Below are positions 52,283 to 61,274 of a stretch of 64,000 bases of DNA, one piece after another; the first letter of the stretch is position 1; each line of letters starts with the position of its first letter. The notes beneath the pieces were generated by a model. That model searched no databases and had not been told where the DNA came from. It saw nothing but the letters and a program-made list of their open reading frames with translations. This DNA comes from Cohnella luojiensis (GTDB lineage Bacteria; Bacillota; Bacilli; Paenibacillales; Paenibacillaceae): assembly GCF_004564235.1 (NCBI RefSeq), contig NZ_SOMN01000004.1, positions 62,001 through 126,000 of the forward strand, given 5' to 3'. The position numbers and the translations under genes were made by a program.

Positions 52283-52897
52283 TCATCCGGTAATATCGAT
52301 TGTTCCGCCCAAGTTTCCGTCCGGACCGCCACCGCTTCTTCTTCCTGGCAGCTCACGCCCGGCGCGACGAACGAGAAAGATGACCCACAGATTCGCGATG
52401 AAAAAAACAGCGGTTAAAATGAAAGCGACGCCTATCCCTTCACTCGTCGTGCGGTTAAGCTGAAACGGCAATAGTAACGAGATCACCGTACCTAATACGA
52501 AAATAATGTACCACCCGTCTCTAGCGGATTTTGCGAGCGCCCACTTTCCTTTACCCAGCGCACTCGCCCGGATACCTCCGCAGATCCCGAATACCATGAC
52601 AAGTTCGGCTGCTATTATGATTCCGGTTAACGCCAAAACGTCAATGTTCGGAGTTTCATTGCTCGTCAGCGAGAATCCTGCCTGTATGCCTAGCAATTGC
52701 AATACTGAACCGACTAGCAGAACACCGGCTGCTCCCCGAGCCAATTGGAAGCAACGATGACCTGGGGTCATTCGGGAAAGGCCTAGCATGATTAGAAAAT
52801 AACCAAGAACATCCGGTAAAAGATCAAATCCCCCGATGCGAAAATCGATTAATTCAAGCCCTAGTCCCCAAGCGATTCGTGAATAGTTCATTCTCAT
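52283..52897 (-). CDS. Multi-pass membrane protein, unknown
   Basis: A 204-aa protein with about five helices (GYFLIMLGLSRMTPG, AGVLLVGSVLQLLGIQAGF, VLALTGIIIAAELVMVFGI, WYIIFVLGTVISLLLPFQL, AVFFIANLWVIFLV). It is coupled to the preceding gene by an ATGA overlap. I do not recognise it beyond an integral membrane protein; the pair may form a membrane complex. Confidence 0.82.
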   Translation of the reverse strand: MRMNYSRIAWGLGLELIDFRIGGFDLLPDVLGYFLIMLGLSRMTPGHRCFQLARGAAGVLLVGSVLQLLGIQAGFSLTSNETPNIDVLALTGIIIAAELVMVFGICGGIRASALGKGKWALAKSARDGWYIIFVLGTVISLLLPFQLNRTTSEGIGVAFILTAVFFIANLWVIFLVRRAGRELPGRRSGGGPDGNLGGTIDITG

Positions 52898-53751
52898 TTT
52901 GCCTGCCTCCTCTTCTCCCGTACATACGCTCTCATCTGGGATTCGGTCGGATAAGGCAAGTAATGCGCGAAAACCGTGTAGGAAACGTCTTGCCCGTCCG
53001 GTTCCTTAAAGTTCTCGCGAAGCAGCAGGTTATAGACTTCCATCGCTTGTTTACTCTCTCTCGGGATTCGGAATTGGTAGTTTAATGTCAGGGATTGGCC
53101 GCGTTTAACTGTCACCGGAGGTGCCTCGGTTCCCTCCGAGGGCAACCCTCTATTGGATTTCGGTACCGTCTCGTAATGAAAAGAGTCACCCAGCTTTTCC
53201 AACCATCGGGACGAAACGCCTGTCAGCGTCAAAGGCCTCGTTATGCGAACCGTAACCGAGCCTTTGTGATCCGAGCTTCCGCTCGTCGAACTCATCTGGA
53301 TCGGAGATTTTTCAGCGTGAATTGGCCAAGCGTCGTCACGATACACGATAATTTCGCCGATGTCTTCCTCACTCTCGGTGCCATCGCTGAATTGGGCCAT
53401 TATCTTATGAATCGTGATAGGAGCCAATGCCTCTCTAGACTCGATCAGGCTTTCTTCGTAATGACCTCTCAACAAGTAAAGGGTTTGATGCCGCATTTCC
53501 TGATGAGTTTGAATCAGAAAAAATCGGAGCGCCGGCAGTTCGTCCACTCGTGCGCTTACGAGCTTCCGCTTGTCGTTTTTATTAGCAATGTACAATAGAT
53601 CGAAAGCTACGCTAGGGATGTAGCTGGTTTCAATGTTGTGTCGCAGGAAGCCCGCCTCCGGCAACTGGGAAGCTCTGTGATACGCATAATTCCCCGCCCA
53701 ACTAACCAATACGAGCGCGAACACGACCAAATAGACGACTTTCGCTTTCAT
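52894..53751 (-). CDS. Membrane-anchored extracytoplasmic protein, unknown
   Basis: A 285-aa protein with an N-terminal helix (VVYLVVFALVLVSWAGNYAY) and an external domain. ATG at 53751 with GAAGGAG upstream is preferred to 53778. RGHYEESLIESREALAPITI and RGQSLTLNYQFRIPRES are visible features but no known motif. First gene of a two-gene unit with the membrane protein at 52283. Confidence 0.82.
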   Translation of the reverse strand: MKAKVVYLVVFALVLVSWAGNYAYHRASQLPEAGFLRHNIETSYIPSVAFDLLYIANKNDKRKLVSARVDELPALRFFLIQTHQEMRHQTLYLLRGHYEESLIESREALAPITIHKIMAQFSDGTESEEDIGEIIVYRDDAWPIHAEKSPIQMSSTSGSSDHKGSVTVRITRPLTLTGVSSRWLEKLGDSFHYETVPKSNRGLPSEGTEAPPVTVKRGQSLTLNYQFRIPRESKQAMEVYNLLLRENFKEPDGQDVSYTVFAHYLPYPTESQMRAYVREKRRQAK

Positions 53752-54116
53752 CTTCCATCTCCTTCTCAGCAAAGCCAATCGTGTCGTTCCTTCTTAAGCA
53801 TATAGGATTAAACGCTTCTTGAGGGCACTTAGTTCCTAAGAAAAGGAAAAAAACAGGATGGTGGGGGTTAGGGAGAGAGCCGCTTGCGGTGGGGGTAGTT
53901 TTTTAGCCTTGATGGGAGTTAGGGGAGAGAGCTTCGTGGGGTGAAGGCAGTTTATTAGCCTTGGTGAATGTGTTGGATGAGGCGCGGGGTCAACGAAAGC
54001 ACTTTTTGTGCCGTGACGAGTGTGTTGGGTGAGGCGCGGGGTCAGCGAAGGCACTTTTTGTGCCTTGGTGAGTGTGTTGGATGAGGCGCGGTCAGCAAAG
54101 GCCTCCCGCTCCCTCC
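53752..54116. other. Gap between membrane operon and AraC gene, mostly repeat E
   Basis: Roughly 360 bases. The first 130 are the promoter side of the membrane operon; the remainder is array E. Nothing else recognisable. Confidence 0.7.
53885..54108. repeat. Tandem repeat array E, about 52-bp unit, 4-5 copies
   Basis: Cores GGTAGTTTTTTAGCC, GGCAGTTTATTAGCC, AGCACTTTTTGTGCC and GGCACTTTTTGTGCC start at 53894, 53946, 53998 and 54050 (52 bp apart). AAGGCAC-TTTTT-GTGCCTT is a perfect 7-bp hairpin in the best copy. The array is the whole gap between two genes. Confidence 0.85.
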
Positions 54117-54953
54117 CTACTCCCCATACTGCAGCCGGAACTGAACCGGCGTCATGCCCGCCAGCTTGCGGAACGTATGCACGAAGTGACTATCGTCCTG
54201 GAAGCCCACCGCCGTCGCGATTTCCTTGACCGTTCGGCCGCGGTTCGCCAACAATAACTCCTTCGACTTCTGAATCCGAAATTGCACCAAATATTGATAG
54301 GGGCTGATGCCCCAGCTTTTGCGAAAGAGCGTGTTGAGGTACTGGGAGCTGACTTGAAGCCTGTCCGCCAATTGGCCGAGTCCCAGATTCGGGTCGCCGA
54401 ATTCCTCCTCGATGAGCAAGTAAATCGGGGTAAGCCTCTCATGCCCCTTGGACAAGGAAGTCTGCCCGCTGGATCGGCCGTATTGCTTGATCTGGGACAA
54501 AAAAGCATACACCTCGAGAGATCCGTTTATACCTGCAAAATCAAAACTATACCCGCACTTCTCGCTATATTGCTCATGAATGTTCGCTAGAGGACAATCG
54601 GTGTCCCATCCGAGCGGAGTCATCTGGGGAATGTCGAGGGATGCGGTGATCGGATTCGCCAAGGCACCGTCGAAAGTCATATACCAGGTGGACCAAATCG
54701 CCGTTTCCGGAAAATAGCTGTGAGGAACGTTCGGCTTCAGAAGGATGCCCTGGTTAGGATTCAGCTTCATCGCAGCGCCGTTCACCGTAAACTCGCCGCA
54801 GCCCTCGACCGTGTGCAGCCAATGAAAACTATGAAAGCCGTTTTCTCTGTTGATCGCCGCTTGATGCTCGGAGTAGCCGACGCTAGTGAGATGCAGAGGC
54901 AATCCTCGATCCCATTCGGTTGTTACGAAGTGCCTGCTATAGGACGTATTCAC
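54117..54953 (-). CDS. AraC-family regulator divergent from Gfo/Idh-isomerase operon
   Basis: A 278-aa regulator with an N-terminal cupin (HTVEGCGEFTVNGAAMKLNP) and C-terminal HTHs (LGQLADRLQVSSQYLNTLFR, VKEIATAVGFQDDSHFVHTF). GTG at 54953 follows GGAGGG with a five-base spacer. It is divergent from the operon at 55084, and a direct repeat lies in the gap. Confidence 0.91.
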   Translation of the reverse strand: MNTSYSRHFVTTEWDRGLPLHLTSVGYSEHQAAINRENGFHSFHWLHTVEGCGEFTVNGAAMKLNPNQGILLKPNVPHSYFPETAIWSTWYMTFDGALANPITASLDIPQMTPLGWDTDCPLANIHEQYSEKCGYSFDFAGINGSLEVYAFLSQIKQYGRSSGQTSLSKGHERLTPIYLLIEEEFGDPNLGLGQLADRLQVSSQYLNTLFRKSWGISPYQYLVQFRIQKSKELLLANRGRTVKEIATAVGFQDDSHFVHTFRKLAGMTPVQFRLQYGE

Positions 54954-54989
54954 GATATCCCTCCAGTTTCATTTTCCTATACCGAATGC

Positions 54990-55056
54990 GAATTATATTA
55001 TATTTCATTCCCCAATCTATTGATCTAAAATAGGGTCGAAGTTGAATTATATTATA
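54990..55056. promoter_or_regulatory. Direct repeat GAATTATATTATA in a divergent promoter
   Basis: Two exact 13-bp copies at 54990-55002 and 55044-55056, 54 bp apart, in the gap between the AraC gene and the Gfo/Idh operon. AraC proteins often bind directly repeated sites. The copies also contain possible -10 elements on both strands. Confidence 0.5.
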
Positions 55057-55083
55057 CTCTAACGATCGGGAGTGGAAAAGGCT

Positions 55084-56058
55084 ATGACGATTAAGCTTGG
55101 TTTTATCGGATCCGGAGGAATCGCCAATCATCATCTGAAGAACTTGGTGCAAATGAAAGACGTCGCGTTATCGGCGTTTTATGACGTAAACATGGAACGC
55201 GCGCGGAAAACCGCATCCGAACACGATGGAGCGAAAGCGTTCTCTAACCTGGACGAAATGCTTGACGGCACGAAGCTGGATGGCGTATATATTTGCGTTC
55301 CTCCTATGGCTCACGGAAACGCGGAAGCTAAGCTCGTCGAACGAGGAATTCCATTCTTGGTCGAGAAGCCGCTAGGAATAGACCTGGAAATCCCTCGGAA
55401 GATCGGCGAATCGGTTAAAGCGAAAAAACTGATCACTTCCGTCGGCTATCATTGGAGGTATAATGAATCTGCGGGCTTGGCCAAGCAGCTTCTGGAAAAT
55501 AGCAAGGCGGGTATGGCGCTAGGTTACTGGATGGGCGGCATGCCGATGGTTCCATGGTGGAGAGTGCAATCCGGCTCCGGCGGCCAGTTCGTCGAGCAGA
55601 CGACGCATATCGTCGATTTGCTTCGTTATCTGTGCGGAGAAGTACGCGAGGTGTATGCCGCTTATGCCCTTCAGGTTATGGGCCAGCAAGTGGAAGGCAC
55701 CGACGTGCCGGATGTCGGCTCGGTTACGATGAAACTGGCGAACGGAATGGTTGCCACCATCTCCAACACCTGCCTTTTGCCCGTCGGACACCATGTGGGG
55801 CTTGATATTTATACGAACAAAGGGGTACTCGAGCTTAGGGGCGATTCGCTTAACGAAATCACTACGGATGGCGCTCGCAAGCATCCGAATGTCGCCAATC
55901 CCTATTTCGTGGAGGACGAAGCATTCATTCACGCCTTACGCACGGGAGACACGTCCCGCATTCTGTCCGATTACGAAGATTCTCTTCGCACGCACGATAT
56001 CACCATCGCCGCCAACGAATCCGCCGTATCGGGCAAACCTATCATTTTATCCAATTAA
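55084..56058 (+). CDS. Gfo/Idh/MocA-family oxidoreductase
   Basis: A 324-aa NAD(P)-dependent dehydrogenase. ATG at 55084 is chosen over the GTG at 55072. GFIGSGGIANHHL opens the Rossmann fold and EKPLG marks the catalytic Lys; the substrate domain follows with GVYICVPPMAHG, YHWRYNESAG. It is followed 21 bases later by an isomerase gene, so the pair likely processes one sugar or inositol-type substrate. Confidence 0.92.
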   Translation: MTIKLGFIGSGGIANHHLKNLVQMKDVALSAFYDVNMERARKTASEHDGAKAFSNLDEMLDGTKLDGVYICVPPMAHGNAEAKLVERGIPFLVEKPLGIDLEIPRKIGESVKAKKLITSVGYHWRYNESAGLAKQLLENSKAGMALGYWMGGMPMVPWWRVQSGSGGQFVEQTTHIVDLLRYLCGEVREVYAAYALQVMGQQVEGTDVPDVGSVTMKLANGMVATISNTCLLPVGHHVGLDIYTNKGVLELRGDSLNEITTDGARKHPNVANPYFVEDEAFIHALRTGDTSRILSDYEDSLRTHDITIAANESAVSGKPIILSN

Positions 56059-56079
56059 CAGAAGGAGGTTCTTGCGATT

Positions 56080-56844
56080 ATGAACTATTCTTTATGTATC
56101 GGAGCCTATCAGGGCAAAGATGAAATCTATCACCTGGAGAAAATCAAAGAGCACGGCTTTCACGGGTTGGAATACTACGCTTGGTGGGATTTGAACGATC
56201 TGAACAGGGTAGCTAAGGAACAAGAACGCATCGGCGTCGGCATCAGCGCGACTTGTACCAAATTCATCAGCTTGGTCGACGAGTCCTATCGAGAAGCTTA
56301 CCTGGAGGGCATTCGCCAAACGATCGAAGCGTGTAAAATTCTGAACGTCCGCTCCGTCATCTCGCAGACTGGCAACGTCATGGATGGAGTGCCTCGCGAT
56401 ACGCAAAGACAGACGATGGTAGAGACGCTTAAGCGCTGCGCTCCTCTATTCGAGGAAGCTGGCATCGTGCTTGAAGTCGAGCCGCTGAACGGACTCGTCG
56501 ACCACAAGGGGCATTTCCTTCAGCGTTCGGATGAATCTGTGGACGTCATCGACCAGGTCGGAAGCCCGAACGTCAAACTTGTCTTCGACGTCTACCATCA
56601 GCAAATCACGGAAGGCAACGTCATCCGCAACGCGACCGGTTACATAGACCGGATCAACCATTATCATATCGCGGACAACCCAGGCCGCAAGCAACCGGGA
56701 ACGGGCGAATTAAATTACGTCAACATTTTACGCGCGATTAAGGGGACTGGCTTTGACGGATTTATCGGTCTGGAATGCGGCTATACGATCGATACAGATA
56801 TGGCCATTCGACAATTTAAGGACGAAATATTATCGCTGGTATAA
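56080..56844 (+). CDS. Hydroxypyruvate isomerase-like TIM-barrel protein
   Basis: A 254-aa xylose isomerase-like TIM barrel. The metal/substrate motifs EVEPLNGLVDHKG, VKLVFDVYHQQI and HYHIADNPGRKQPGTGELNY are those of the Hyi/OtnI group, which isomerises hydroxypyruvate and related 2-keto acids or sugars. AAGGAGG precedes ATG. Last gene of the operon before a bidirectional terminator. Confidence 0.9.
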   Translation: MNYSLCIGAYQGKDEIYHLEKIKEHGFHGLEYYAWWDLNDLNRVAKEQERIGVGISATCTKFISLVDESYREAYLEGIRQTIEACKILNVRSVISQTGNVMDGVPRDTQRQTMVETLKRCAPLFEEAGIVLEVEPLNGLVDHKGHFLQRSDESVDVIDQVGSPNVKLVFDVYHQQITEGNVIRNATGYIDRINHYHIADNPGRKQPGTGELNYVNILRAIKGTGFDGFIGLECGYTIDTDMAIRQFKDEILSLV

Positions 56845-56847
56845 TGA

Positions 56848-56892
56848 AAAAAAACCATAAGTTGACGATTCTCGTCGCCTTATGGTTTTTTT
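56848..56892. terminator. Bidirectional terminator
   Basis: AAAAACCATAAG and CTTATGGTTTTT pair with an inner GACG/CGTC stem and T runs on both strands, between convergent isomerase and nitroreductase genes. Confidence 0.9.
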
Positions 56893-56903
56893 GATTCATT
56901 AAC

Positions 56904-57500
56904 TTAGAAAAATTTAACGCGGGTTTCAAGCGGGCTGAATTCTTTTTCTCCCGGTTGGAACGTCGGTTTGCCGAATGGCATTTGCGCGATCATTTTCCAT
57001 TCTTTCGGAAGATTCCAAGTTGTTGCGACTTCTTCGTCGATCAATGGGTTATAATGCTGCAACGATGCACCCAAACCTTCAAGCTCTAATGCAGTCCATA
57101 CGACGAATTGCAACATGCCTGAAGAATGGCCGGACCAAAGCGGGAAATTGTCGGCATACGCAGAATATTGTTCTTGAAGGCTTTTTACAACCGTTTGGTC
57201 TTCGAAGAACAGTACTGTACCCGAACCGCTGCCGAAACTATTGATTCTTTCTTCCGTTGAGGCAAAGCTATCTGCAGGAACGATCTTTCTCAATGTTTCT
57301 TTCGTGATATTCCACAATTTGTCGGATTGGTCTCCGAACAATACAACGACTCGTGCGCTTTGCGAATTAAAAGCAGACGGAGTATATTTAACTGCTTCGT
57401 TTACGATCTCTTGAATCCGATCTTTCGAAATAACGGTTTCCTTGCTCAAACCGTAATAAGTACGTCTTTTTTTCACTGCATTCAAAAATTCTTTGCTCAA
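56904..57500 (-). CDS. Nitroreductase family protein (HBN1-like)
   Basis: A 198-aa FMN oxidoreductase. TTG at 57500 follows GGAGGG and yields the standard start SKEFLNAVKKRRTYYGLSKE; an ATG-led extension to 57530 is unlikely. FMN-contact segments VKYTPSAFNSQSARVVVLFG and ALELEGLGASLQHYNPLIDE are typical. It would reduce nitro or quinone compounds using NAD(P)H. Single gene. Confidence 0.9.
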   Translation of the reverse strand: MSKEFLNAVKKRRTYYGLSKETVISKDRIQEIVNEAVKYTPSAFNSQSARVVVLFGDQSDKLWNITKETLRKIVPADSFASTEERINSFGSGSGTVLFFEDQTVVKSLQEQYSAYADNFPLWSGHSSGMLQFVVWTALELEGLGASLQHYNPLIDEEVATTWNLPKEWKMIAQMPFGKPTFQPGEKEFSPLETRVKFF

Positions 57501-57659
57501 GTTATTCCCTCCGGTTGTTGAAATTTCCAATGTTACTCACAATTAGTTAGTAACTTTAATAGTATGCAATAATCGGCTTTTTTTGTCAAATCGTTCTTCG
57601 TGTTCCTATACGCTAAAAATAGAATCCCCTACTCCCCCTGGGAGATATACTTCTTATCT

Positions 57660-58001
57660 TTAAGAAACAGGCGCCAAGAGATAGAAGCCGGGGGCTAGGA
57701 CGGCGATCCCAATCGAATACGACACGAGCAGCGATCGGAAAACAGCGTCGTTGGTGACCGCCTGCCCGATAGTCAGATGAGGAAACAGGATATAGGGCAA
57801 ATGCGCCATCCCGTAACCGATGCTCCCCAGGAAATATTGTCCGATGACGAACGTGACCGCCAATCGCGGTATTCCCGGTGCGTCCTGTTTGCGCTTGATC
57901 CATAGCGATCCATAGCCGATGGCGAACGAAACGATCGAAGCCAGGAACCATGGCAGCTGGTCGCCGATGCGAACCACGATCCATTTGGCTTCAGGCGCCA
58001 A
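57660..58001 (-). pseudogene. cydB: C-terminal remnant of cytochrome bd oxidase subunit II
   Basis: About 113 codons remain. Three helices (WFLASIVSFAIGYGSLW, LAVTFVIGQYFLGSIGYG, LLVSYSIGIAVLAPGFYLL) and the segment LPYILFPHLTIGQAVTND match the last third of CydB, whose PYxxYPxLTIxD motif is conserved. Upstream, where the other 220 codons should be, the frame runs straight into repeat array F. No cydA is nearby. It has no start or ribosome site. Confidence 0.6.
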
Positions 58002-58003
58002 GG

Positions 58004-58140
58004 GCAGCGTGCAATGAAGGCACTTTTTTGGCCTTGGTTGAGGGTGGGCTACATAGCAGCGTGCAATGAAGGCACTTTATTGTCCTTGGTTGAGGGTGAA
58101 CTGAGGAGCAACGTGCGATGAAGGCACTTTTTTGGCCTTG
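58004..58140. repeat. Tandem repeat array F, 52-bp unit, 3 copies
   Basis: GAAGGCACTTTTTTGGCCTT cores start at 58016, 58068 and 58120, exactly 52 bp apart, with GCAGCGTGCAAT before and GGTTGAGGGTG after them. It belongs to the same hairpin family as arrays D and E and touches the cydB remnant. Confidence 0.85.
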
Positions 58141-58199
58141 ATGCGGAAAGAGTCAAACAGGTAACGTGCGAGGAAGAGGAAGAAGATTCCATGACCATT

Positions 58200-58230
58200 G
58201 CGGTGGTACAGGATGTCCCTGTACCACCGC
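58200..58230 (-). terminator. Hairpin at the 3' side of the GH78 gene
   Basis: GCGGTGGTACAGG and CCTGTACCACCGC form a perfect 13-bp stem around a five-base loop. It is 17 bases after the GH78 stop; no T run follows, so it may only stabilise the 3' end. Confidence 0.6.
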
Positions 58231-58246
58231 TACCTACACCATTAAA

Positions 58247-61138
58247 CTAAACCCGCTCCAGCTTCGTTTCCTTAATATACCCTGAATAACCTTCCGGAAG
58301 CTTAATGCTCACCGCCACGTCCGATGGATACGACACGCTGATGGTCATCGTCCGGCGGCTCTCATCCGCCGTCCAGGACACGTCGATCCGCCCGCCGGAC
58401 GGATGCGGCACGCTTCCGCGCGCCCACTCGAGTCCGCACGGAACAGGCGCGATCTCAATATGGCTCCAGCCCGGCACAAGGCTGCGCACGCCGAGCGCTT
58501 CCCGTCCGAGGAAATAAGCGGGAGCGGACGACCAGGCATGGCAATGGCTGCGCGTAAGCATATCCGGATTGGCGCGATTTTCGCGGAAATTCGGGTACTG
58601 CTCCCAGCAAGTCGTGGCCCCGTGGACGATCATGTTGCCGTAGTTCTTTCGTATATCGTCCAGGATCAATCCTACGCCGCCGACTTTCGCCAACGCCTCG
58701 TAATAGAAGAACGACATAAACGGACTGCCGATCTGGACGAAATGCTCCGGCGGATTAAACAGGTACCCGTCGATCACCGTTTTCCGATCTCCTTGCGCCA
58801 CCCCTGTTAGAGAGGCTACGACCTGAGTCTGCATGCTGATCACCGTTGAACGGCGGCCATCCGCATGAATGCAATCGATGTACACCTGCTTCTCTTCGTC
58901 CCAAAGGTGCTCGTTAATCGCGGAGGTTAGCCGACTCGATGCCGCATCGAATTTTGCAGCGCCTTCCGCATCTCCTGCAAGCTCGCCCATCCGCGCCGCG
59001 ACGCGAAGCGTTTGCGCGAGAAAGACGTTCTGATGCGTTACGATTCCTTCATTCGGCTGATCGATCGGCGACCAATCGAGCAGGTTCCAACCTTTTACGT
59101 TAAACAGACCGCTGTCGTCGATTTTCAGCAAATAGTGGTCCATGGTGAACCGGATGTGTTCGTACATCTCCGTCGCGAATGCCTCATCCGCCGTTTGCTC
59201 GTAATATTCGGAGCAGGCGATTGCCCAGAAGAAGGTCCAATTGGGAATGACGCTGCTCCAACCGCTCGGCACTTGGTCCGCATACAGCGGCGTTTGATGC
59301 TTAGATCCCGGAACCAGCCTTAGGCAACGTTTCAGAATGTCCTGAACGCCGTACAAGTAGTTGCTCACCAACGCTTCGTTGCGGCTATCTCCTACCCAGA
59401 ACGTCTGCTCGTAAGCAGGACAATCGACGAAAGTGTCCTCCATGCAGAGCTTCGTCGTATGCTTGCTGATTTCCCATATATCGTTAAGCAGAGGGTCCGA
59501 GCATTCGAATCTCCCGACTTCGGCAACCGGGTAGTTGCTCTGGGAGAAGGACACGCCGTATATTCGCAAGGGAGCCGAAGCGTTACGTACCGTTAACGCC
59601 AGATATCGGAATCCCCGGCGGATCGGGGTCACATAGGATTGTCGGCCGGAACGACTTACATACCTGAGCGTATGGTCGAGGCCGAACGTATCCTGACGGT
59701 ACCGGCCCGACATATACTCGAATCCGTACCAGTCGAGGATGGTTCCTTCGGCCGCTTCAATCTCGAACGTCAAATATCCCGAATACTCTTTGCCGAAATC
59801 AAGCAAAACCTCCGAATCGAATCCTTCGTACACGGGAACGACTCCAGCTTCTGCATTCGGAATGACCGCATTCTGAAGCTGCGCGGGAACCGCGAGATTA
59901 ACGCTGTCTTTCTTCCAAACGCTTAGACTGAAGACATCCGCTTCCGACACGTATTTGAGCGCTATCGGGCGCAGCCACTCCCCGTAAGTCTCCAAGTCCC
60001 CGGCTTGTTTGACCGATCCAAGCAATTCCGTATAAAACTCGTGATTCCAATCCAACTTCCGATTCGCTTGATGATCCAGATGGACGACGGCATCGAATGG
60101 TCCTACCGAACAGAACGCGGACTGTTCCCCGAACCGAGGCAGCGGAGAGACGAACGCGAGCTCTGTCGGGCTTTCCGCGTATACGCCGATTTGCAGCTTG
60201 CCCGTATGCATACCGCCGGATGCGTCGATAAGCAGTAAATTGTCTCCCGCCTTAAGCTCGACGTCTAGGTACCGCTCCGGCAGGCTTCCGTAAAGACGAT
60301 CCATCTCGATGATTTCCCCGTTCACCGAGAATGCCTTCAAGCATTCCCCGCTGGCCAGAAAGCCTAGCGTAGCCTGAGCGGACCGACTCGCTCTTATCGT
60401 CGTCGCAATAAATCCGTTGAACTCGACCACGTTAGAATGATCCTCGCTCCCTTCCACCATTACGGACCGAACGTCGATGGCGGTAGATAGCCGGAACGAC
60501 TTGAATTTCGTTAAAGATTCCACGCGAACAGGGTAGACGGTTTCTTCCGTCAGCATCGGAATATCGCGAGGCTTCAATGTTGTCCACGGCTCCATGCCTG
60601 CCGGGCCAAGCACGACGGCATTCGTCCATTCCGAGTCATCGTACTCCGAATCGATCCATGCGGAGTCCCATGCCGAAGCATCCACATACTCCGCAAAAGC
60701 GTGCTGGCAGGACATGCGAGGCGATCTCGGGTGCTGTCCCAAGTGCTTGGATGTGATCCAAGCAGAGTCCGTCTTCACGGCAACGGTACCCTCGCCGTAT
60801 TCCAGTTGGGCCAACAAGCCGCCGCGTCCCCGGATATAGTAGAAGGTCGAAACGCCGAAATGCATAACCAGCGCCGCTATCGTGTTTTTCTCGCCGGCCT
60901 TGAGCAAATGTCCGACCTCGTAAGTATCGTAGGATTGCTCGAACGGCCACGAACGTACGGGTCCCCGGCCTAACTGAGTACCGTTTACGTATAACACGTA
61001 CCGCGAGTCGGCCGTTATTTTCAAAGATGCCGATTCCGCTCCAGTCAGCGGAACGTCGAAGGTTCTGCGGAAACATCTCCATTCATTGCGCGGACTCGCT
61101 TCTCCGTCTCCCCATATCCATGCAGCCTTCCAATCCAT
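58247..61138 (-). CDS. Alpha-L-rhamnosidase, glycoside hydrolase family 78
   Basis: A 963-aa enzyme that cleaves terminal alpha-L-rhamnose. ATG at 61138 with GAGGA upstream is used; GTG and TTG codons just before it are alternatives. The N-terminal beta domains (AAWIWGDGE, LKITADSRYVLYVNGTQLGR, GRGPVRSWPF) precede the (alpha/alpha)6 barrel with MEDTFVDCPAYEQTFWVGDS, the general acid Glu and catalytic acidic residues, and ATTCWEQYP near residue 850. No signal peptide, so intracellular. Divergent from an AraC gene; presumably induced by rhamnose-containing glycan. Confidence 0.94.
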   Translation of the reverse strand: MDWKAAWIWGDGEASPRNEWRCFRRTFDVPLTGAESASLKITADSRYVLYVNGTQLGRGPVRSWPFEQSYDTYEVGHLLKAGEKNTIAALVMHFGVSTFYYIRGRGGLLAQLEYGEGTVAVKTDSAWITSKHLGQHPRSPRMSCQHAFAEYVDASAWDSAWIDSEYDDSEWTNAVVLGPAGMEPWTTLKPRDIPMLTEETVYPVRVESLTKFKSFRLSTAIDVRSVMVEGSEDHSNVVEFNGFIATTIRASRSAQATLGFLASGECLKAFSVNGEIIEMDRLYGSLPERYLDVELKAGDNLLLIDASGGMHTGKLQIGVYAESPTELAFVSPLPRFGEQSAFCSVGPFDAVVHLDHQANRKLDWNHEFYTELLGSVKQAGDLETYGEWLRPIALKYVSEADVFSLSVWKKDSVNLAVPAQLQNAVIPNAEAGVVPVYEGFDSEVLLDFGKEYSGYLTFEIEAAEGTILDWYGFEYMSGRYRQDTFGLDHTLRYVSRSGRQSYVTPIRRGFRYLALTVRNASAPLRIYGVSFSQSNYPVAEVGRFECSDPLLNDIWEISKHTTKLCMEDTFVDCPAYEQTFWVGDSRNEALVSNYLYGVQDILKRCLRLVPGSKHQTPLYADQVPSGWSSVIPNWTFFWAIACSEYYEQTADEAFATEMYEHIRFTMDHYLLKIDDSGLFNVKGWNLLDWSPIDQPNEGIVTHQNVFLAQTLRVAARMGELAGDAEGAAKFDAASSRLTSAINEHLWDEEKQVYIDCIHADGRRSTVISMQTQVVASLTGVAQGDRKTVIDGYLFNPPEHFVQIGSPFMSFFYYEALAKVGGVGLILDDIRKNYGNMIVHGATTCWEQYPNFRENRANPDMLTRSHCHAWSSAPAYFLGREALGVRSLVPGWSHIEIAPVPCGLEWARGSVPHPSGGRIDVSWTADESRRTMTISVSYPSDVAVSIKLPEGYSGYIKETKLERV

Positions 61139-61274
61139 AATCAACACATCCTCGGTTTTAATGTCGTTTCCCTAATTGTAAAAAAATAAAGCGATTTCGT
61201 TATGGGTTTATTGCGACATTTTATAGGTATATAATGACCATAGACGTGCAACGGGAAAGGGGCGGCAAGAGATC

